A stretch of DNA of 64,000 nt from Capra hircus (taxonomy: Eukaryota; Chordata; Mammalia; Artiodactyla; Bovidae). The DNA is taken from NCBI RefSeq assembly GCF_001704415.2, contig NC_030817.1:31941550-32005549 (forward strand), written 5' to 3'. Made by a program: the position numbers and the translations under genes. Positions 23,155 to 31,915 of the stretch are shown here, in pieces; position 1 is the first letter of the stretch; the number at the start of each line of letters is the position of its first letter. The notes beneath the pieces were generated by a model. It was not told where the DNA came from and did no database searches. It saw only the letters and a list, made by a program, of their open reading frames with translations.

Positions 23155-23612
23155 AGTTCAGTTCAGTCACTCAGTCAAGCCCAACTCTTTGCGACCCTAT
23201 GGACTGCAGCACACCAGGCCTCCCTGTCCATCACCAACTCCCGGAGTTTATTCAAACTCATATCCATCGAGTCGGTGATACCATCCAATCATCTCATCCT
23301 CTGTCGTCTCCTTCTCCTCCTACCTTCAATCTTTCCCAGCATCAGGGTCTTTTCAAATGAGTCAGTTCTTCACATCAGGTGGCCAAAGTAATGGAGCTTC
23401 AGCTTCAGCATCAGTCCTTCCCATCAATATTCAGGACTGATTTCCTTTAGGATGGACTGGTTGGATCTCCTTGCTGTTCAAGGGACTCTCAAGAGTCTTC
23501 TCCAACATTATAGTTCAAAAGCACTCCACTTTCTTTATAGTCCAACTCTCACATCCATACATGACTGCTGGAAAAACTATAGCTTTGACTAGATGGACCT
23601 TTCCCCTCCCAG
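23155..23612 (-). mobile_element. BovB LINE, 5'-truncated 3' end
   Basis: Antisense BovB: GTTCAGTTCAGTCACTCAGTC, CAAACTCATATCCATCGAGTC, CTTCAATCTTTCCCAGCATC (older group), GACTGGTTGGATCTCCTTGC and CACATCCATACATGACTGC, ending near CTAGATGGACCTTTCC. The coding frame is broken. I found no convincing target-site duplication. Confidence 0.92.
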
Positions 23613-24639
23613 TAGTCCCTGTATTCCTTCCCTATACAACTATAAGGCATAAAGCCACCTGAGGCACTGCTGACCCTTCACTACACATATGAGAACAAAA
23701 ATCATGTCTTTCCCTAGACATTGTCTTAGTTGTAATAGTCCCCAGCAGAACTAAATCAATCATATGTTCCCTTTGGCTTCAGATGCAGTGTGTGTGTGCA
23801 TGCATGTGTATGTGACAATTCTGTTGTTGCACTAGAATTTTAGACTATGAATCTTAAACTATGATGGTTGGCTTTCTTTCTTTCATTTGAGTCTTTCAAA
23901 TATTTTTTCTGAACTTTCTTATTATTCAAGTACTATAGGATTAATGGAGGGAAATCAGAAAATGTAATGAATAGAAAGTAAATTATCCAAAAATGTCTGT
24001 ATAGACAGATACCTCTATTAAATATTTTAGCAAGTGGACTTCCAGGAATTTGCTATGCCGGTATATATATATATATATATATCTCCTTTCACTCCTACTC
24101 TTGCTGCCCCACCCTTGAATTTTAGTTGCTGCCTCATTTCCATACTAGTATGCTTTCTTTTAAACAATCACACTCATAGCGCTCCAGGCTTCACATCAAA
24201 GCAAGCCTCACTGCATCCTTAATTAACACACTAGCACCTAAATCAACTAACTTTATTAACATCCTGCATCCTGTCTTGCTTCCTGGGATGAGCATTTTTG
24301 GATAATAATGCTGTTAATTTCTCTATGTCACTTCTCAGTTTTAATGTATGTCCTTCAATCTTCTGGTTATGGCCTCGGCCCCTACCTACTGCTTCTGTCC
24401 TTGCAATCCACATGTAACCAACCCTGTCAGCTTGACCTGACCTAAGATTCATTCCACCTAGAGAATGCACATACTTAACATATCTGCGCCCTGCGGGAAC
24501 ATTCCAGGCATCAGATTCATTCCGCAAACCTTCAGCACTAAGGAAGAAGGCAAAGTAACACATGTTAATCAGATGGCAGAATTTTGCTGAATGTACGCTA
24601 GACTAAACTTCATGATTTCTTACAAATTCAAAAAGATTA
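23613..24639. other. Non-coding stretch with (TG)n, (TA)n and an unassigned open frame
   Basis: A short TG/CATG repeat lies near 23789-23816 and a (TA)n run of about 22 bases at 24061-24082. On the minus strand, 24563-24243 is an ATG-initiated frame of 106 codons ending just after an AATAAA-like motif. It has no domain I recognise. It is rich in Arg, Lys and Gly (for example ARTEAVGRGRGHNQKIEGHT). By length alone it could be chance, so it is not called a gene. Confidence 0.45.
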
Positions 24640-25285
24640 ATGGACTCCTACGTTTATTGTAGTATTGTTTACAATAACCAAGATATCAGTTCAGTTCAGT
24701 TCAGTTGCTCAGTTATGTCCGACTCTTTGCAATCCCATGATATAGAAGCAGTCAAAGTGCCCACAGATAGATGAATTGATAAAGAACAATGAAACATTAC
24801 TCAGCCATAAAATAATGAAATCTTGCCATTTGTGACAACATGGATGGACCTAGAGGGTATTATGCTAAGTGAAATAAATCAGACAGAGAAACACAAATAC
24901 CATATGATTTTGCTTATACATGGGATCTAAAAAAAACAACAACAAATGAACTAATATAACAAAACAGAAACAGATTAATAGATACAGACAACAAACAGGT
25001 GATTGCTAGGAGCGGGGTATAAGGGGAGGAGTGAAATAGGTGAGAGAAATTAATAGGTACAAACTCCCAGCTACAAAATAAATGAGTCATGGGGATGAAT
25101 GTACAGTGCAGAAAATACAGTCAATTGTATTGTGATAACTTTGTATGGTGACAGAAGATAACTAGATTTTTGTGGTGATCATTTTTGTAATGTAGAAAAA
25201 GATCAAATCACTATGTCATACACCTGGAATTAACACAGTGTTATAGGGAAATTATACTTCAACAGAAAACTTTTTCAAATAAAAA
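24640..25285 (+). repeat. Ancient L1 3' end (L1MA/L1M type) with a nested BovB tail
   Basis: TTGTAGTATTGTTTACAATA, then after the nested insert AGAAGCAGTCAAAGTGCCCA, TACTCAGCCATAAAATAATG, TTTGTGACAACATGGATGGAC, ATGCTAAGTGAAATAAATCAG and CTATGTCATACACCTGGAATT follow the mammalian L1MA-type ORF2 end and 3' UTR. A 52-bp BovB tail interrupts it. No coding capacity remains. Confidence 0.88.
24687..24738 (-). mobile_element. 52-bp BovB 3' tail nested in L1M
   Basis: CAGTTCAGTTCAGTTCAGTT, then GCTCAGTTATGTCCGACTC and TTTGCAATCCCAT, is only the last 52 bases of BovB including its (GAACT)n tail. GATAT flanks it at 24682-24686 and 24739-24743, and the host L1M reads through (CCAAGATAT|AGAAGCAG). It is an extreme 5' truncation. 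Confidence 0.88.
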
Positions 25286-25352
25286 TTTTTAAAACTTTTA
25301 TAATTTCTTACATTTTTACCTTATTCACATTGGTACTAGAAGTGAAATGACC

Positions 25353-25440
25353 ACTTGTTATGCTTTTCAAAGCCAAGTTGATTTACTCTCTTAAAGTCAA
25401 TGTTAGTAAAATCAACTTGGCTTTGAAAAGCACAATGAGT
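25353..25440. other. Near-perfect 88-nt inverted repeat (hairpin)
   Basis: The left arm 25361-25384 (it begins TGCTTTTCAAAGCCAAG) is the exact reverse complement of the right arm 25409-25432 over 24 bp. Beyond one A/C mismatch, the stem continues for seven more pairs outward (25353-25359 with 25434-25440) if G-U pairs are allowed. On the loop side a further three pairs form past a one-base bulge, leaving a loop of about 17 nt. The fold has the size of a microRNA precursor. It belongs to no repeat I recognise. Whether it is transcribed cannot be told from sequence. Confidence 0.9.
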
Positions 25441-26591
25441 TTAGAGAGGACTCCTTTCAATTTTTTTAAATATTCTTTTACTTTAGTAAAGAAAGGTCAT
25501 TTAACTAAACATAGAGTAACTTCAGTGTTTAAGGACTGCTCAGCCTTTGGGCTCACATATGTTCCTGTGTATTTACAATGATCTCAGATATCCAGGGTCA
25601 TTAACACATTGGCTGTGACTTTGAAGCATTGGTTATGAAGTTGCACTGCTCCCATTAGCAACATCCCACATTCTTGAATGGCTACCTCTGAATCCTGGTT
25701 TTAGCTGATTGTGGCAATCTGGGTTTCATTATTTAAGACAGATAAGACGACATATTGGGTTGTTCCCACTATCTCAGGATAGCAGCCTTAAGTATTTGGA
25801 AAATGTAAACACAGAAATATTTAGGGATTTGAAGAGAGTAGGTTATTTGCTGACTGGAAGAGAAAGAGCAGAAGATTATCACCCAAACAATGTTGATATT
25901 GGGTTTTATCTTCCCGCAACAAGCAGACCATAGTTGAAAGAGTCTTTTGCCATTTACCATGAAACTGTGGATTTACTCATATCTCTAGCATCTCTCATTT
26001 ATTTTTAGCCTCCTGTTTAGTCAGTAACAGTGGAATCTGCGTGTCAACATGTTTTTAGCAAATATTGTCCAGATCTGCCGGTGATATTAGCTGCTCATGG
26101 CCATGTCGAGACACAAACCAGGCAAAGTGATAAAGAGAAAAGGAGCTTTCAGTGAAGGAATGTTCAGAAAGATTTCATAAGTTATAGTTCAACTGCATTT
26201 ATGAATTTCAGTTTATTGCCCCTTTTCTTTTACCTCTTACAGTACTCATGTCTGAAGAAATGATCCTGGAAAATAAAGTCATTTTGGATTATCTTATTCA
26301 TCACATGGAGAGATTTTATAGCCATTGGGCTATATTTTGCAATCTTTATTTCCAAAAAGACAGGCTTCTATTTGCAACTACTAAACACTGCTCTGCTCCT
26401 TAAGAGACAGTCTTCCCTCAGGAATGAATAGCGGTCACACATATCAGAACTTAGCAGATGTTAGAGTTTAGATCAGTCCTCAGGAAGCCTGGATAAGCTG
26501 GGTTTCCCAGGCTGAGGTTTTCAGAGCAATTAAAACTGCATTGCTGAATGTAGCTTCCACTTGAGGTACTCATTCTTTCTATCCCTCATAT
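25441..26591. other. Non-repetitive stretch, nothing recognised
   Basis: No known repeat, gene or RNA was recognised. The 74-codon frame at 25709-25933 has no domain. Confidence 0.4.
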
Positions 26592-26712
26592 GATATTCTC
26601 AGTTCAGTCACTCAGTCGTGTCCAACTCTTCGCAACCCCATGAATCGCAGCACGCCAGGCCTCCCTGTTCATCACCAACTCCCGGAGTTCACTCAGACTC
26701 ACGTCCATCGAG

Positions 26713-28620
26713 TCAGTGATCCCATCCAGCCATCTCATCCTCAGTCATCCCCTTCTCATCCTGCCCCCAATCCCTCCCAGCATCAGTCTTTTCCAATGAG
26801 TCAACTCTTCTCATGAGGTGGCCAAAGTACTGGAGTTTCAGCTTTAGCATCATTCCTTCCAAAGAAATCCCAGGGTTGATCTCCTTCAGAATGGACTGGT
26901 TGGATCTCCTTGCAGTCCAAGGGACTCTCAAGAGTCTTCTCCAACACCACAGTTTAAAAGCATCAATTCTTCGGTGCTCAGCCTTCTTCACAGTCCAACT
27001 CTCACGTCCATACATGACTACTGGAAAAACTATAGCCTTGACTAGATGGACCTTAGTCAGCAAAGTATTGTCTCTGCTTTTGAATATGCTATCTAGGTTG
27101 GTCATAACTTTTCTTCCAAGGAGTAAGTGTCTTTTAATTTCATGGCTGCAGTCACCATCTGCAGTGATTTTGGAGCCCAGAAAAATAAAGTCAGCCACTG
27201 TTTCCACTGTTTCCCCATCTATTTCCCATGAAGTGATGGGACCAGATGCCATGATCTTCGTTTTCTGAATGTTGAGCTTTAGGCCAACTTTTTCACTTTC
27301 CTCTTTCACTTTCATCAAGAGGCTTTTTAGTTCCTCTTCACTTTCTGCCATAAGGGTGGTGTCATCTGCATATCTGAGGTGATTGATATTTCTCCCAGCA
27401 ATCATGATTCCAGCTTGTGTTTCTTCCAGTCCAGCGTTTCTCATGATGTACTCTGCATAGAAGTTAAATAAGCAGGGTGACAATATACAGCCTTGACCTA
27501 CTCCTTTTCCCATTTGGAACCAGTCTGTTGTTCTATGTCCAGTTCTAACTGTTGCTTCCTGACCTGCATACAGATTTCTCAAGAGGCAAGTCAGGTGGTC
27601 TGGTATTCCCATCTCTTGAAGAATTTTCCACAGTTTATTGTGATCCACATAGTCAAAGGCTATGGCATAGTCAAGAAAGCAGAAATAGATGTTTTTCTGG
27701 AACTCTCTTGCTTTTTCCATGATCCAGCAGATGTTGGCAATTTGATCTCTGGTTCCTCTGCCTTTTCTAAAACCAGTTTGAACATCAGGAAGTTCACAGT
27801 TCATGTATTGCTGAAGCCTGGCTTGGAGAATTTTGAGCATTACTTTACTAGCATGTGAGATGAGTGCAATTGTGTGGTAGTTTAAGCATTCTTTGGCATT
27901 GCCTTTCTTTGGGATTGGAATGAAAACTGACCTTTTCCAGTCCTGTGACCACTGCTGAGTTTTCCAAATTTGCTGGCATGTTGAGTGCAGTACTTTCACA
28001 GCATCATCTTTTAGGATCTGAAATAGCTCAACTGGAATTCCATCACCTCCACTAGCTCTGTTCGTAGTGATGCTTTCCAAGGCCCACTTGACTTCACATT
28101 CCAGGATGTCTGGCTCTAGATGAGTGATCAAACTACCATGATTATCCAGGTCGTGAAGATCTTTTTTGTACAGTTCTTCCATGTATTCTTGTCACCTCTT
28201 CTTAATATCTTCTGCTTCTGTTAGGTCCATACCATTTCTGTCCTTTATCGAGCCCATCTTTGCATGAAATGTTCCCTTGGTATCTCTAATTTTCTTGAAG
28301 AGATCTCTAGTCTTTCCCATTCTGTTTTTTTCCTCTATTTCTTTGCATTTATCACTAAAGAAGGCTTTCTTATCTCTTCTTGCTATTCTTTGGAACTCTG
28401 CATTCAGATGCTTATTTCTTTCCTTTCCTCCTTTGCTTTTTGCTTCTCTTCTTTTCACAGCTATTTGTAAGGCCTCCCCAGACAGCCATTTTGCTTTTTT
28501 GCATTTCTTTTCCATGGGGATGGTCTTGATCTCTGTCTCCTGTACTATGTCACGAACCTCATTCCATAGTTCATCAGGCACTCTATCCATCAGATCTAGT
28601 CCTTTAAATCTATTTCTCAT
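26713..28620 (-). pseudogene. BovB reverse transcriptase reading frame, broken by one stop and one 2-nt deletion
   Basis: Two frames in the same phase, 28620-28192 (142 codons) and 28182-26713 (489 codons), form one coding region of an RTE-clade non-LTR reverse transcriptase. The stop between them at 28192-28194 is a Trp codon turned to TGA (KKR-stop-QEY). In the 489-codon part, motif A is FLDYAIAFD with Asp171, motif B is QGCILSPCLFN at 230-240, and the catalytic YADD is at 271-274, all intact. GVRQGC has become GVGQGC, and the CESWTVKK Cys reads RESWTVKK. Near residue 465 a 2-nt loss (CTGATG for CTCTGATG) shifts the frame, replacing the normal C-terminal 60 or so residues with an unrelated short tail. 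The first ATG of the upstream part is created by the junction with the nested BovB. No complete protein can be made. Confidence 0.92.
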
Positions 28621-29308
28621 AGTTCAGTTCAGTTCAGTCACTCAGTCGTGTCCGACTCTTTGCGACCCCATGAATCGCAGCACACCAGGCCTCCCTGTTC
28701 ATCACCATCTCCCAGAGTTCACTCAGACTCACGTCCATTGAGTCAGTGATCCCATCCAGCCATCTCATCCTCGGTCATCCCCTTCTCCTCCTGCCCCCAA
28801 TCCCTCCCAGCATCAGAGTCTTTTTCAATGAGTCAACTCTTCTCATGAGGTGGCCAAAGTACTAGAGTTTCAGCTTTAGCATCATTCCTTCCAAAGAAAT
28901 CCCAGGGTTGATCTCCTTCAGAATGGACTGGTTGGATCTCCTTGCAGTCCAAGGGACTCTCAAGAGTCTTCTCCAACACCACAGTTTAAAAGCATCAATT
29001 CTTCGGCACTCAGCCTTCTTCACAGTCCAACTCTCACATCCATACATGACCACTGTAAAAACCATAGCCTTGACTAGATGGACCTTAGTCGGCAAAGTCA
29101 TGTCCCTGGTTTTGAATATACTATCTAGGTTGGTCATAACTTTTCTTCCAAGGAGTAAGTGTCTTTTAATTTCATGGCTGCAGTCACCATCTGCAGTGAT
29201 TCTGGAGCCCCCAAAAATAAAGTCTGACACCGTTTCCACTGTTTCCCCATCTATTTCCCAAGACGTGATGGGACCAGATGCCATGATCTTCGTTTTCTGA
29301 ATGTTGAG
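28620..29308 (-). mobile_element. BovB 3' end nested within the BovB at 26.6-29.3 kb
   Basis: Starts AGTTCAGTTCAGTTCAGTCAC and extends to GTTTTCTGAATGTTGAG. CTCA at 28616-28619 and 29309-29312 is a minimal target duplication in the host BovB. The minus strand keeps an open frame of 140 codons (29284-28862) beginning MASGPITSWEIDGETVETVS; the truncation falls just downstream of the reverse transcriptase active site. It shares unusual variants with its host (CTGTTCATCACCA, GTGATCCCATCC, CAGTTTAAAAGC), so both come from one recent BovB lineage. Confidence 0.93.
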
Positions 29309-29342
29309 CTCACTTACACTGTATAATCATAAGGGATATTCT

Positions 29343-30830
29343 ACATTGATTTAAATGAGACCACCCAAATGGAAAAGAAATGTGACCAGCATTTATCAGC
29401 ATAGTTGAAAATATAAAGCCAAAATCGAATGGTCCGAGTGATATTTGCTATTTATATTATCTGTTTCCTCATGTGCATAAATAAAAGTACCAAAGAGAGG
29501 AACAGAAGGCCAAATCAAACAGCTCAAAAACTATAGGGCAAATCTACAGTCCATTCACCTTCTAATTTCATTCCAGTTCTTTGCACCAACCAATTCCAGT
29601 TCTATAGCACTATACAGACTTACGGAAGATAGTCATTATTTTGCTCTGTGACACTAACTCACATGGGGTGAATAGGCAGTGAGATTGCAGGAGGTTACAG
29701 CAGTTGAACAAAGGGAAGCCAGTCCAATATATTTTTTTCTTATCTGAAAGGGCATTTTAATGTCACTGAGAACAAAAGAATTATCTTACTCTCTCCTTTT
29801 CTTACCTCTGACCATCAAGGAAGACTTAGAAATGCTATTGTAATTGTGACTTACATTTCATCATTTCTTGACACTCTGGAGTACATCAAAAATGAAAAGA
29901 TAATGTTTTACCTTGAATGACTGAAATGGAAAAACCTTCTGTTCATGGGATCTCTGTGGAATGTAGTGATTTGTGTGATTGCAATCACAGAATCAGCTAA
30001 AATAGCATACGAATTCTCCAATGTCTTCTTTCTGTCAAAAGGAACATTTCTATAAAACAACCTTTACAGCCTGGAATGGCTGCCTGTTTTCCAGAAAGAG
30101 CTCTAAATAGGTATTAAGCAACCAGTAACTTTGTCTAAATGGAAAACAATTAGAACCATTCTCAAAGTTTTGAAAGGTTATTCTAACCTCTCCCCTTCCT
30201 TTGCCAAGATTAGATGGAATCAAGAAAATAAGGAGCTTGGAGATGAGGCATTTGGTGGAAGTTTCCTTAGAGACATAAACGAGTCAGCTTTATGTTTAAA
30301 AGTGAAATGCACTGGCGCCTTTAGAGCAATTTTTGAATTTTTAATTATTATGATTAACTGGGAGGAATGGGACGCCATAATCACAGAAAATCTCCCTATT
30401 CAAAACAAGCAAATGAATAAACGTCTCAGATTCAGAGTTGAACTAATCCTATTAGTTTAGGCAGGGCACATCATTATGCATCCATGCAATGTTCATCATT
30501 TTTTTTGGTTATTTTTCTCCACTTGATTTCTTATTCCCACTCACATAATTTACACTGCAGCCCCCTCTCCAAAGTACCTCACGTATGTCCATATATATGA
30601 ATAAATACTTATAAATATACATTGTGTGTGTGTGTTAACTCACGTGGTGGTACTGTGGTACAGATACTGTTTTGTTTCTTACCTTTGGGACAATACTATG
30701 CTTTTTAGATCGACCCCTCTTGCTATATGGGTACCAAATGCATCCTTTCCGACTACTGCAGAGTCTGGAGTGTGCTTCTGTCACTGTTTTTATCATTCCC
30801 CAGTACAGACACTTAAGTGACCTATAACTC
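29343..30830. other. Non-repetitive stretch, possibly conserved non-coding
   Basis: No known repeat was recognised over almost 1.5 kb apart from a short (GT)n near 30625-30639. The 29950-30470 part is of balanced composition. The 109-codon + frame there (30131-30460) starts at TTG rather than ATG and has no domain, so it is not called a gene. Confidence 0.45.
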
Positions 30831-30955
30831 CCCAACCCAACAAGCAACACTATAATAAATATTATTTTATTGTCCTTCGTGGATCTGCAAGAGTGTTTCC
30901 CTAGGGTATGAATCTAGGAGTAAGAGTTCATGGTCAAACATGCATACAACTTTAC
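30831..30955 (-). repeat. Ancient L1M fragment, antisense
   Basis: ACACTATAATAAATATTATTT, CGTGGATCTGCAAGAGTGTT, CTAGGGTATGAATCTAGGAG and TAAGAGTTCATGGTCAAACA resemble the antisense L1M ORF2 end (the block around TAAATTCCTAGAAGTGGAAT and TGGGTCAAAG). Diverged. Confidence 0.5.
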
Positions 30956-30964
30956 TAAGCACTG

Positions 30965-31240
30965 TATTCACTGGAAGAACTGATGCTGAAGCTGAAACTC
31001 CAATACTTTGGCCACCTGATGTGAAGAACTGACTCACTGGAAAAGACCCTGATGCTGGGAAAGATTGAAGGCAGGAGGAGAAGGGGAAGACAGAGGATAA
31101 GATGGTTGGATGGCATCACTGAGTCGATGGACATGAGTTTGAGCAAGCTCTGGGAGTTGGTGATGGACAGGGAAGCCTGGCGTGCTGCAGTCCATGGGGT
31201 TGCAGAGTCGGACACAACTGAGTGACTGAACTGAACTAGG
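30965..31240 (+). mobile_element. BovB 3' end, 276 bp
   Basis: Sense BovB 3' end: GAACTGATGCTGAAGCTGAA, ACTTTGGCCACCTGATGTGA, AAAGATTGAAGGCAGGAGGA (older group), GTTGGATGGCATCACTGAGTC, then GTGACTGAACTGAACT tail. The duplication is not clear; ACTAAG before and ACTAGG after are candidates. Confidence 0.92.
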
Positions 31241-31682
31241 ATGTACTCAAGTTCTCTAGGGCAGCCAGGCCAGTTTGTTCTTCCATCCACAAAAATGGAA
31301 CCTTTTGTCTCTCTGAAATCTCGTTAAAATTTGATTTCTTTCTAAGTTTTGATAATTTAATGGATATCAAGTACCTCGTTACTTTAACAATGCTGAGATA
31401 TTGGCATATCCTTGGGGGGCAGGTTGAATACATTTTGTTTGTATGAGGGTAGTCATACTAGGTAGGAACATGCAGTTGCTTCAGAATTTGAGAATGGGAA
31501 AGAGACTGTGAATGGATGCCAAGCTGAAGCGGGTATCGGAGGCAGACATAAATGCTCAGCTTAGTCTGTTTTGTCAGCCCTGCCAAGGATTCGTGAACTA
31601 CACATACATTTAATAAAATCCTTTTCTGCTGAAAATAGAGAATGTTCTGTTGCTGACAACCAAGAAGGCTGGTCTATGTAGT
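31241..31682. other. Non-repetitive stretch
   Basis: Nothing recognised. Confidence 0.35.
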
Positions 31683-31692
31683 AATTGGTACC

Positions 31693-31905
31693 GTGTCCTG
31701 TGCTTAGTCACTCAGTCATATCTGACTCTTTGTGACCCTATGGACTGCAGCCCACTAGACTCTTCTGTCCATGGGATTCTCCAGGCAAGAATACTGGAGT
31801 CAGCTGCCATGCCCTTCACCAGATGATCTGCCCAACCCAGGGATTGAACGCAGGTGTCCCTCATTGCAGGCGGATTCTTTACTGTCTGAGCCACCAGGGA
31901 AGCCC
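31693..31905 (-). mobile_element. Bov-tA SINE
   Basis: Antisense full-length Bov-tA. It begins TGTCCTGTGCTTAGTCACTC (3' end of the Bov-A unit) and ends CTGAGCCACCAGGGAAGCCC (the tRNA-derived head read backwards). AATTGGTACC at 31683-31692 and AACTGGTACC at 31906-31915 are the duplicated target (9 of 10 identical). The head comes from a tRNA and carries the pol III promoter, and the body comes from the BovB 3' end. Confidence 0.95.
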
Positions 31906-31915
31906 AACTGGTACC

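Larger units (their letters stand above)
26600..29334 (-). mobile_element. BovB LINE, best-preserved copy, with a second BovB nested inside
   Basis: An antisense BovB starting at the 3' tail (CAGTTCAGTCACTCAGTCG, 26600) and ending upstream at 29334. GATATTCT flanks the whole at 26592-26599 and 29335-29342. A younger BovB occupies 28620-29308; after it the host resumes exactly with CTTACACTGTATAATCATAAGG. The copy covers the linker region, reverse transcriptase and C-terminus but lacks the endonuclease. It is one of the few copies here in which the reverse transcriptase fold can be read almost without interruption. Confidence 0.95.

Noticed and set aside
26813..27268. 151-codon + strand frame, and the similar ones at 28277-28741 and 28908-29300
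   Set aside because: They are the reverse strand of the BovB coding region; the sense frame carries the YADD reverse transcriptase.
28620..29312. Head-to-tail tandem duplication of two BovB elements
   Set aside because: After 29312 the outer BovB resumes and its target duplication GATATTCT appears at 29335-29342, so this is a nested insertion, not a tandem.
30131..30460. 109-codon + strand frame in unique sequence
   Set aside because: It begins at TTG, lacks a domain, and frames of this length are expected by chance in 64 kb on six frames.
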